Assembly (NCBI GenBank): GCA_937864975.1
Contig: CALMDI010000398.1
Coordinates: forward strand, 1 to 5,122
Length of the DNA stretch: 5,122 nucleotides
Direction of reading: 5' to 3'
Source of the DNA: an uncultured Chloroflexota bacterium
GTDB lineage: Bacteria > Chloroflexota > Anaerolineae > Aggregatilineales > Phototrophicaceae
In this document: positions 1-4,865 of the stretch, one piece after another
Layout: each line of letters begins with the position of its first letter
How positions within the stretch are numbered: position 1 is the first letter of the stretch
The notes under the pieces: model-generated
Told to the model about the DNA's origin: nothing
Databases searched by the model: none
The model's input: the letters and a program-made list of their open reading frames with translations, nothing else
Position numbers and translations under genes: made by a program

Positions 1-1009
1 CGTGATGCAGAACGGGCGTCATCAACCCAGCCGGCAGCGCGACCGCGACCGCCAGGTTAACGTGCGAGTAATGATACAGATGCCCGTCTTCGTACGTCGC
101 GTTGAGGTCGGGTACGTCGAGCAGCGCCTGCACCGTCAGATAAAGCAGGAAAGCGTTGATGCCCACGCCTGTCGGCAGAGCGGGAAGGGCGTCCGTCAGG
201 TCAAGCTGCGCCGTGGTAAAAAAGTGCGGCGCGTCCTGCGCGCTCTTCGCCAGCCGCCGCGCGATCACCTGACGCATAGGACTGAGCGGCGCTTCGACGC
301 GCTCGCCATCGACAGGCGCGGGAGCCGGAGCAGGTTTCGCGGCGGGTGTGGGCTGAACAGGCGCGGCGGCAGGCGGCTGCGTCAACGCCGCTTCCACGTC
401 CGCGCGCGTCACGCGCCCGCCTTCACCTGTCCCTCGCAGCGCCGCCAGATCAATTCCCCGGTCGCGCGCCAGCTTCCGCACCGCGGGCGCCGCCAGCGCC
501 TTCCCATTCCCTGGGGGAGCCGCCTGTCGCGCGACTCGCGCCTCGACATCCTCGCGGGTGATCCGCCCGCCGGGACCGCTGCCCGCCACCGAGCGCAGAT
601 CGATGCCATGTTCATGCGCCAGCCGCTGCGCGACCGGGCTAATCCGCGGGGCGTCGGCGTGGAGGGCTGCCTGGTGCGCGTCGAGCGCGTCGGCAGCCTC
701 GTCGGGTTCGCCTTCCGGCTGAAGCGTGGCGGGCGCTTCCCCGATCACCGTGGATGGATGAGCGGCGTCAGCGCCGGTGCGGATTTTCGCCACCACCGAC
801 CCCACTGGCACGACCTGATCCGCGCCGACGAGAATCTGATCGAGCACGCCTTCGACCGTCGCCTCAAGCTCCACCGTCGCCTTGTCGCCTTCGACTTCCG
901 CGATGGCGTCACCTTTACGCACCGGGTCGCCCGGCTGCTTAAGCCACGCGATCAGCCGTCCTTCTTCCATCCCGAATCCCAGATTCGGCAATACGACGTC
1001 CGTAACCAC
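1..1009 (-). CDS. 2-oxoacid dehydrogenase E2 (dihydrolipoamide acyltransferase), C-terminus beyond window
   Basis: This is the acyltransferase core subunit of a pyruvate, branched-chain or acetoin dehydrogenase-type complex, which passes acyl groups from lipoyl-lysine to CoA in the cytoplasm. I read 336 codons on the reverse strand. Residues 3-77 form a lipoyl domain with the lipoylation motif GDKATVE (Lys43). Residues 122-159 and 171-209 are two successive peripheral subunit-binding domains, each ending in a G-x-GGR-[IV]-TR-x-DVE signature. A Pro/Ala-rich linker spans about 212-235. The catalytic domain starts near PLSPMRQVIARRL (241-253) and reaches VNLAVAVALPAGLMTPVL before the edge, so the catalytic His/Asp motif is not visible. 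The start is GTG at 1009: an in-frame TGA lies at 1033-1031 with no other start between, and AAGGA (1020-1016) is 6 nt upstream. The gene follows the mutarotase gene in the same direction after 173 bp. No E1 or E3 gene is visible. The acyl substrate cannot be told from this part. Confidence 0.93.
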   Translation of the reverse strand, partial: MVTDVVLPNLGFGMEEGRLIAWLKQPGDPVRKGDAIAEVEGDKATVELEATVEGVLDQILVGADQVVPVGSVVAKIRTGADAAHPSTVIGEAPATLQPEGEPDEAADALDAHQAALHADAPRISPVAQRLAHEHGIDLRSVAGSGPGGRITREDVEARVARQAAPPGNGKALAAPAVRKLARDRGIDLAALRGTGEGGRVTRADVEAALTQPPAAAPVQPTPAAKPAPAPAPVDGERVEAPLSPMRQVIARRLAKSAQDAPHFFTTAQLDLTDALPALPTGVGINAFLLYLTVQALLDVPDLNATYEDGHLYHYSHVNLAVAVALPAGLMTPVLHH

Positions 1010-1038
1010 GCTTGTTCCTTTCGGAGGTAATCAAAGTT

Positions 1039-1178
1039 TGAGGAATGAGGTTTGAGGGTTGAGTAAAGGCAGTGAAAAGTCGAAAGTAAAAAGGAGAAAG
1101 TGAGTGCTGTTACTCTTAACTTTTCACACGTAACTGTTCGCTTTAGTTTTCACTCAATCCTCAACCCTCAATCCTCAC
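1039..1178. repeat. Intergenic inverted repeat made of degenerate 7-bp units
   Basis: The gap between the E2 and mutarotase genes is AT-richer than the genes and has a 7-bp rhythm. The left arm holds TGAGGAA, TGAGGTT, TGAGGGT and TGAGTAA (1039-1066). After a 5-nt phase slip come GTGAAAA, GTCGAAA, GTAAAAA and GGAGAAA (1072-1099). The right side carries complementary units: TTAACTT (1116), TTCACAC, GTAACTG, TTCGCTT, TAGTTTT, CACTCAA, TCCTCAA, CCCTCAA and TCCTCAC (ending 1178). Arms 1039-1064 and 1152-1177 pair at 23 of 26 positions. The element could fold as a long hairpin in leftward mRNA between the two genes. No coding sequence, transposase or target duplication is visible. It may be a dispersed short repeat family, a processing or stability element, or a weak terminator; the sequence does not decide. 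Confidence 0.75.
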
Positions 1179-1182
1179 TACT

Positions 1183-1512
1183 TTAGTCTTGATGAAATAC
1201 TTCTTCCATGTTCGCCCACCACTCGCCCTCGGCGCGTGTTTCGAGGGGCACCTGCATCGCCTTCGTGACGCCCCACCATTCCTGCATCCGCGGCGCGTTC
1301 GCCAGCCAGGTCATGCGCTGTTCAAACTCCTCATCCGGTCCGGTATATTCAAAATAGGCAAAGAGAAAGTGATCCTTGAAGAAGATGCTGTAATTGGTGA
1401 TGCCGGAGCCGCGAATCGCATATTCGATTTCGGGCCAAATCTTCACGTGAATCCGCTTATACTCGTCCAGAATTTCCGGTCGCAGCCCGACCACCTGTCC
1501 AAACCGTCGCAT
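1183..1512 (-). CDS. rhaM: L-rhamnose mutarotase (RhaM/RhaU family)
   Basis: This 109-residue protein belongs to the L-rhamnose mutarotase (DUF718) family, small cytoplasmic dimeric alpha/beta proteins of about 104 residues that interconvert alpha and beta anomers of L-rhamnose. Family landmarks are visible: H22-x3-WPE-[IL] (HVKIWPEI), corresponding to the catalytic His22 of the E. coli enzyme; N-Y at 40-41 followed by SIFF; the LFAYFE strand (50-55); the paired tryptophans in MQEWW (76-80); and the C-terminal MEEVFH (102-107). ATG at 1512 is preceded by GGAG (1523-1520) at 7-nt spacing. The gene diverges from the GntR-type regulator gene and is followed, after the heptad repeat, by the E2 gene. 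No rhamnose isomerase, kinase or aldolase gene is in the window, so a role on rhamnose or a related sugar is inferred from family membership. The GntR product is the likely controller. Confidence 0.93.
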   Translation of the reverse strand: MRRFGQVVGLRPEILDEYKRIHVKIWPEIEYAIRGSGITNYSIFFKDHFLFAYFEYTGPDEEFEQRMTWLANAPRMQEWWGVTKAMQVPLETRAEGEWWANMEEVFHQD

Positions 1513-1548
1513 CGAAAATCTCCAATTCTTACAGAAATAGGGCGAAGA

Positions 1549-1593
1549 ATTATAAATTATAGTTTATCAACCACGCTCAACTTATGCTATAAT
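1549..1593. promoter_or_regulatory. Divergent promoter region with AT-rich palindrome (rhaM / GntR gene)
   Basis: Rightward toward the regulator gene there is an extended -10, TGC-TATAAT (TATAAT at 1588-1593), with TTATCA at 1564-1569 as a 4-of-6 match to -35 at 18-bp spacing; transcription would start near 1600. Leftward toward rhaM, two overlapping TATAAT hexamers read on the minus strand (1561-1556 and 1554-1549), without a clear -35. The sequence ATAAATTATAGTTTAT (1552-1567) is a palindrome with a single mismatched pair and covers the leftward -10 and the edge of the rightward -35. It is a reasonable operator candidate for the adjacent GntR-type protein, though it does not match the usual GT...AC half-sites of the FadR subfamily. 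Confidence 0.55.
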
Positions 1594-1624
1594 CGCGCCA
1601 GATTCCACCTGTGGAGCAGCCGCT

Positions 1625-2326
1625 TTGATCGAGCCGCGCATCAAACCGATTGAGGACAGTCGCAAGACCATCGCCGCGCTCGTCCAGCAGCGCATTCGCG
1701 AAGCGATCCTCGAAGGGATTCTCCCCGGCGGCAGTCGAATCGATCAAAACCAGCTTGCCAGTGATCTCAACGTCAGCCTTGTGCCTGTGCGCGAAGCGCT
1801 CAAAAAGCTGGAGGGCGAAGGCTTCGTCCAGATTATACCCCGCCGCGGCGCGTTCGTCTCTGAAACAACGCTGGACGATATGGAAGACCTGTACTTCACG
1901 CGCAGCCTGCTGGAAGGGCAAGCCGCCTATCACGCGGCGGAAAACCTGACCGGTGACCACCTGGCGCAGCTTGACGCGCTGATGCGCGATATGCGCGACG
2001 CGCTCGACACACACGACTACCACCGCTTCATGGATTGCAACCGCCAGTTTCATTTCATCATCTACAACGCGGCGGGCAGCAAATACCTCTCGAACATGAT
2101 CGAAGGACTGTGGGATCTGGCGGAGCGTTACCGCTATCGCTATGTCTTCTTCAAAGATCAGGCAGCCGTCATTCAGGACGAACACCGTCAAATACTGGAT
2201 GCCTGTCATACCCACGATAAGAAGCAGCTGCGCGACACCATCATCTACCATATGAACCAGACGCTTCAGGGCGTGCGCGGCTACATCCTCTCCGCCAATC
2301 ACCACGGCGGCGGCACAGGCGCTTAA
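1625..2326 (+). CDS. GntR-family transcriptional regulator, FadR subfamily (FCD domain)
   Basis: This 233-residue cytoplasmic DNA-binding protein is a typical length for FadR/FCD regulators, which usually repress catabolic genes and release DNA on binding an organic acid or sugar-derived ligand. Residues 14-80 form the winged helix-turn-helix: VQQRIREAILEGILPGGSRI, then QNQLASDLNVSLVPVREALKKLEGEGFV, then the wing IIPRRGAFVSE. Residues about 85-220 form the helical FCD effector domain. N139, H143 (in NRQFH), H187 (in DEHRQIL) and H209 sit where the family's metal ligands are; the first is Asn rather than Asp, a common variant. The start is TTG at 1625, supported by GGAG (1613-1616) at 8-nt spacing and by the N-terminus beginning just ahead of the DNA-binding domain. 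It is transcribed divergently from rhaM, so control of rhaM and itself is inferred. The ligand is unknown. Confidence 0.93.
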   Translation: MIEPRIKPIEDSRKTIAALVQQRIREAILEGILPGGSRIDQNQLASDLNVSLVPVREALKKLEGEGFVQIIPRRGAFVSETTLDDMEDLYFTRSLLEGQAAYHAAENLTGDHLAQLDALMRDMRDALDTHDYHRFMDCNRQFHFIIYNAAGSKYLSNMIEGLWDLAERYRYRYVFFKDQAAVIQDEHRQILDACHTHDKKQLRDTIIYHMNQTLQGVRGYILSANHHGGGTGA

Positions 2327-2544
2327 GCGATGCAATATCCGCTGCGCTGCCTGTGCAAATTGTCTTAGAGTAGTATACAAAGCCTGAAATTCATGTCATA
2401 ATGATTTCAATAGAGTGTGCGATGGCTTGAGTCGAATTCTGCAATTGCGTTTCGGATTCTATCGAAACTGCCGCGCTCGCATGATTTGCCACGTACAATT
2501 GCTCACTCTATTAGTTGGTTCATATCACTCAGCAGGAGTATGTC
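2327..2544 (+). promoter_or_regulatory. Leader region of the RNA-binding protein gene with two candidate promoters
   Basis: This 218-bp stretch has no plausible gene. Distal candidate: TATACA (2374-2379), 17-bp spacer, CATAAT (2397-2402), which would give a leader of about 135 nt. Its -35 overlaps TAGTATACAA (2371-2380), which fits the FadR-subfamily operator pattern T-n-GT-A-T-AC-n-A. Proximal candidate: TTGCCA (2486-2491), 17-bp spacer, TATTAG (2509-2514), giving a leader of about 24 nt. A small hairpin GTTTCG/CGAAAC (2449-2454 with 2463-2468) lies between them. No convincing intrinsic terminator for the upstream regulator gene is present. Confidence 0.45.
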
Positions 2545-2988
2545 ATGGCGAAGAAGTTGTACGTTGGCAATTTGCCCTACAGCGCAACCCAGGAAACGTT
2601 GCGCGCCCTGTTTGCGGAGGTCGGCGAAGTTAGCACCGTCGACATCATCACCGACCGGGATACCGGTCGCTCGAAGGGCTTTGGCTTTGTCGAAATGGCA
2701 AGCGACGAAGCAGGCGACGCGGCGATCAAGCGCTTCAATGGTTATTCGCTCGACAACCGCGCTCTGACCGTTAACGAGGCGCGCCCGCGCGAAGAGCGTT
2801 CGGGTGGCAGCCGCGGCGGTTACGGCGGTGGCGGTGGTGGGAGTCGCGGTGGCGGCGGTGGCTACGGCGGTGGCGGTGGTGGTTACGGCGGCGGTGGCGG
2901 CGGCTACGGCGGCGGTGGCTCTGACCGCGGCGGTGGCGGTGGTGGTCGCCGTGGCGGCGGTGGCGGCGGAAACCGCGACCGCTTCTAA
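2545..2988 (+). CDS. Single-RRM RNA-binding protein with glycine-rich tail
   Basis: This 147-residue cytoplasmic protein binds single-stranded RNA. Residues 3-80 are one RNA recognition motif with RNP2 LYVGNL (5-10) and RNP1 KGFGFVEM (44-51), including the aromatic positions Y6, F46 and F48 that stack on bases. Residues 86-147 are a low-complexity tail of Gly with spaced Tyr, Arg and Ser, built of seven-residue units of the YGGGGGG type and ending NRDRF. The layout resembles the cyanobacterial and proteobacterial glycine-rich RRM proteins, several of which are cold-induced; cold induction here is not shown. The start ATG at 2545 has AGGAG (2534-2538) 6 nt upstream and gives the usual M-x-KKLYVGNL N-terminus; an in-frame TTG at 2515 lacks such support. 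The gene stands alone and ends at an intrinsic terminator. The long reverse-strand reading frame across it is a by-product of the repeat. Confidence 0.95.
   Translation: MAKKLYVGNLPYSATQETLRALFAEVGEVSTVDIITDRDTGRSKGFGFVEMASDEAGDAAIKRFNGYSLDNRALTVNEARPREERSGGSRGGYGGGGGGSRGGGGGYGGGGGGYGGGGGGYGGGGSDRGGGGGGRRGGGGGGNRDRF
2821..2946 (+). repeat. Six tandem 21-bp repeats encoding the glycine-rich tail
   Basis: Units begin at 2821, 2842, 2863, 2884, 2905 and 2926. Four start with TACGGCGG (Tyr-Gly-Gly); the second starts AGTCGCGG (Ser-Arg) and the sixth CGCGGCGG (Arg). Each encodes seven residues, mainly Tyr plus six Gly, using mixed GGC/GGT codons. A further eight-residue Arg-Arg-Gly6 segment follows at 2947-2970. 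The regular period suggests growth by slippage or unequal crossing over, so copy number may vary between strains. The coding strand is very G-rich with many GG runs. Confidence 0.9.
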
Positions 2989-3010
2989 TCGCGATATGAC
3001 CTCGATAGGT

Positions 3011-3045
3011 AACAGTGCAGGGTGGCAGCATCCTGCACTGTTTTT
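3011..3045 (+). terminator. Intrinsic terminator of the RNA-binding protein gene
   Basis: The arms AACAGTGCAGG (3011-3021) and CCTGCACTGTT (3032-3042) are perfectly complementary. A G-T wobble and two more pairs extend the stem to 14 bp around a GCAG tetraloop (3025-3028). The 3' arm runs into TTTTT (3041-3045) followed by ATTT. It begins 22 nt after the stop codon and should isolate the gene from the lyase gene downstream. Confidence 0.93.
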
Positions 3046-3072
3046 ATTTCCACTCCTTTCAAATGGGCTTGA

Positions 3073-3102
3073 TCGACAACCCCGCGGCAAAAGCGGTAAA
3101 CT
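3073..3102 (+). promoter_or_regulatory. Candidate promoter of the lyase gene
   Basis: TCGACA (3073-3078, 5 of 6 matches to the -35 consensus) is separated by 18 bp from TAAACT (3097-3102, 4 of 6 to -10). Transcription would start near 3109, giving a leader of about 60 nt. Because the terminator at 3011-3045 lies just upstream, the lyase gene needs its own promoter, which supports the position. The elements are only moderate matches. Confidence 0.4.
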
Positions 3103-3171
3103 TTGCGGCGAACGGGTGTATTCTCGTCGCCGCGCCGCCATCTTCATTCCTAACCACGTCAGGTATAAATA

Positions 3172-4518
3172 ATGCCCGCACACGTCATCGATTCCCTGTT
3201 TTTCCGCGATCTTTACGGCTCGGCTGAAATGCGCGCCGTATTTGACGACATTAACCTGCTGCAAAAATGGCTCGATTACGAAGCGGCGCTGGCGCGCGCC
3301 GAAGCGGCGCTCGGCATCGTGCCGCCCGACGCCGCCGAGGAGATTACGCGGAAAGCGCACGCCGCGCTGTTCAACACCGATCACATCAAACAGGGCGTCG
3401 ACAAGACGGTGCACCCGCTCGTCTCGCTCATCTGGCAGCTTTCCGAGCTGTGCGAGGGCGGCGCGGGGGGTTATGTCCACTGGGGCCCGACAACGCAGGA
3501 CGTGATGGACACCGCGCTCGTACTGCAAATCAAAGAGGCATACCCCATTTTCGAGCGCGCGCTGGACGAGCTGGTCATGGCGCTGTCGGCGCTGGCGCAG
3601 ACCTACCGCGATACGCCGATGGCGGGGCGCACGCATGGTCAGCAGGCGCTTCCCATCACGTTTGGCTTTAAGGTGGCGGTGTGGCTCTCCGAGGTCAAGC
3701 GGCACCGCGCCCGCCTGCGCGACATGAAACCCCGCGTCCTCGTCGGGCAGTTCGGCGGCGCGGTCGGGACGCTGGCAAGCATTAGTGAACATGGGATGGA
3801 AATTAATCGCCGGTTGATGGAGGAGCTTGAGCTTGGCGTCCCTGATATCGCGTGGCACACCGCGCGCGACCGCTTTGCCGAATTCGCGGGCGCGGTGGCG
3901 ATGATCGTCGCCACAATGGGCAAGATCGCGCACGAAGTCATCGATCTGCAAAAGACCGAGTTTGGCGAGGTCGAAGAGCCATTCGAGATGGGTAAGGTCG
4001 GTTCCAGCACCATGCCGCAGAAGCGCAACCCGATGCTCTGCGAAGCCATCCTCGCGCTCGCGCGGCTCACGCGCCATCATGCGACGACGGCGATTGACGC
4101 CATGCTGCACGAGCACGAGCGCGACTGGTCGAGCTTTCAGATGGAGTGGGCGTACTTACCGGAGCTGTGCATCATGGCGCACGGCGCGATGACGCTGACG
4201 CTGCGGGTGATCAGCGGCTTGATCGTTTATCCCGATAACATGATGCGGAACCTGCAAGCAGGGCATGGGCTGCTGCTGGCGGAGCGGGTGATGCTGACCC
4301 TCGGAAAACACATTGGCAGGCAGCACGCGCACGACATCATCTACGAAGCGGCGATGAAGGCATTTGAGGAACGCACGCCCTTTGCCGCCATCCTGAAAGA
4401 CGACCCACGTGTCACGGCGCACCTCAGCCCCGACACCATCGACGCGCTGCTCGACCCGGTGCAGTACACCGGCTTGTCCGCAGCCTACGTCGATCGCGTG
4501 GTCAGCGGGAATGAATAA
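3172..4518 (+). CDS. Fumarase/aspartase-superfamily lyase, PcaB-like (adenylosuccinate lyase family)
   Basis: This 448-residue cytoplasmic enzyme is of the tetrameric superfamily that catalyses beta-elimination or the related cycloisomerisation. Landmarks in order: GPTTQDVMDTALVLQI (105-120); GRTHGQQALPITFGFKVAVW (152-171) with His155 as the likely catalytic acid/base; VGQFGGAVGTLAS (191-203); WHTARD (228-233); and the signature loop GSSTMPQKRNP (277-287) with the catalytic serine at 278 or 279. The QDVMDTALVLQ and WHTARD motifs, the HERDWSSFQMEWAYLPEL segment and the C-terminal LDPVQYTG match the bacterial 3-carboxy-cis,cis-muconate cycloisomerase-like branch (about 450 residues) better than PurB of the B. 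subtilis type (about 430). The substrate is not settled: PcaB-type muconate chemistry, adenylosuccinate cleavage or another fumarate-releasing reaction are all possible. ATG at 3172 has only a weak AGG (3161-3163) upstream. It converges on a tautomerase gene. Confidence 0.87.
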   Translation: MPAHVIDSLFFRDLYGSAEMRAVFDDINLLQKWLDYEAALARAEAALGIVPPDAAEEITRKAHAALFNTDHIKQGVDKTVHPLVSLIWQLSELCEGGAGGYVHWGPTTQDVMDTALVLQIKEAYPIFERALDELVMALSALAQTYRDTPMAGRTHGQQALPITFGFKVAVWLSEVKRHRARLRDMKPRVLVGQFGGAVGTLASISEHGMEINRRLMEELELGVPDIAWHTARDRFAEFAGAVAMIVATMGKIAHEVIDLQKTEFGEVEEPFEMGKVGSSTMPQKRNPMLCEAILALARLTRHHATTAIDAMLHEHERDWSSFQMEWAYLPELCIMAHGAMTLTLRVISGLIVYPDNMMRNLQAGHGLLLAERVMLTLGKHIGRQHAHDIIYEAAMKAFEERTPFAAILKDDPRVTAHLSPDTIDALLDPVQYTGLSAAYVDRVVSGNE

Positions 4519-4556
4519 CAGGGTGTAGGCGAGCGAATGGCTGAGTTTCGGGTCAC

Positions 4557-4610
4557 GACGTTGCGCGAACAGGGTCGGTGAGCGTGATCGCAGAGGTTCG
4601 CGCAAGCGTC
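4557..4610. other. Bulged inverted repeat between convergent genes, possible bidirectional terminator
   Basis: TTGCGCGAAC (4561-4570) and GTTCGCGCAA (4596-4605) are perfect complements. With one bulged G (4606) the stem continues through GACG (4557-4560) and CGTC (4607-4610), giving 14 pairs around a 25-nt loop that holds a mini-hairpin GCG/CGC (4582-4584 with 4589-4591). It sits 38 nt after the lyase stop, and its right arm reaches the tautomerase stop. Neither strand has a T-run after the stem, so ordinary intrinsic termination is doubtful; 3'-end protection or a factor-dependent stop are alternatives. Confidence 0.5.
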
Positions 4611-4860
4611 ATGTCTGCGTCGTTTCCCGCTCGACGGCGTTGTCCGAGGGTATGTTCTCATTCTGGCTGTGTGCGTTCACCGGATCCGGGACGATGCCCC
4701 CGCGTCCAAAATCTCCCGGCGCGATATTCTGGAAAATCACCAGCACGTCTTCTCGCCGCGCGCCCGCCTCGCTCACCAGCGTATCGGTGATGCCGCGAAT
4801 CGTCGCGGCTTTCTGTTCGGGCGTGCGCCCCGGCGACCAGTACACAATCACAGTTGGCAT
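4609..4860 (-). CDS. 4-oxalocrotonate tautomerase-family protein
   Basis: This 83-residue protein is of the small beta-alpha-beta tautomerase family, whose members use the N-terminal proline exposed after Met removal as catalytic base, usually as hexamers. The start MPTVIVYWSPGRTPEQK supplies Pro2 (mature Pro1) and the conserved Arg of GRT (mature Arg11). DVLVIFQNIAPGDFGRGG corresponds to the end of the 4-OT core, with mature Phe50 kept, but the position of 4-OT Arg39 is Leu (in DVLVIF). The core is about 57 residues; the last 25 or so form a polar tail (SQNENIPSDNAVERETTQT at the end) absent from the usual 62-residue 4-OT. ATG at 4860 lies 5 nt after the permease stop, and an AAAGG ribosome-binding site sits within the last codons of that gene, so the two are co-transcribed and probably translationally coupled. 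The substrate is unknown; a role on a compound imported by the transporter is inference. Confidence 0.85.
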   Translation of the reverse strand: MPTVIVYWSPGRTPEQKAATIRGITDTLVSEAGARREDVLVIFQNIAPGDFGRGGIVPDPVNAHSQNENIPSDNAVERETTQT

Positions 4861-4865
4861 GGCAG

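Noticed and set aside
2..1030. Plus-strand 342-codon open frame
   Set aside because: It lies antisense to the E2 gene, which has clear lipoyl, binding and catalytic domains; the Arg-rich product is typical of a reverse reading of GC-rich coding DNA.
2320..2329. Palindrome CGCTTAAGCG at the regulator stop as a terminator
   Set aside because: It has no loop and no following T-run, so it cannot act as an intrinsic terminator.
1577..2380. Minus-strand 267-codon open frame
   Set aside because: It mirrors the GntR/FCD gene, whose winged-helix and FCD motifs are unmistakable, and it has no recognisable domain of its own.
2515..2544. Earlier TTG start for the RRM protein
   Set aside because: It would add ten residues ahead of the family's usual M-x-KKLYVGNL start, and the AGGAG site is placed for ATG at 2545.
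2821..2970. Regular repeats as a CRISPR-like array
   Set aside because: The units are contiguous 21-bp in-frame codon repeats without spacers, inside a gene.
3164..3169. TATAAA just upstream of the lyase ATG as a -10
   Set aside because: No fitting -35 lies 16-18 bp upstream, and transcription would begin inside the start codon region.
2503..4116. Minus-strand 537-codon open frame
   Set aside because: It crosses the RRM gene, the strong terminator and the lyase gene on the opposite strand; its Ala/Thr-rich run is the reverse of the glycine repeats.
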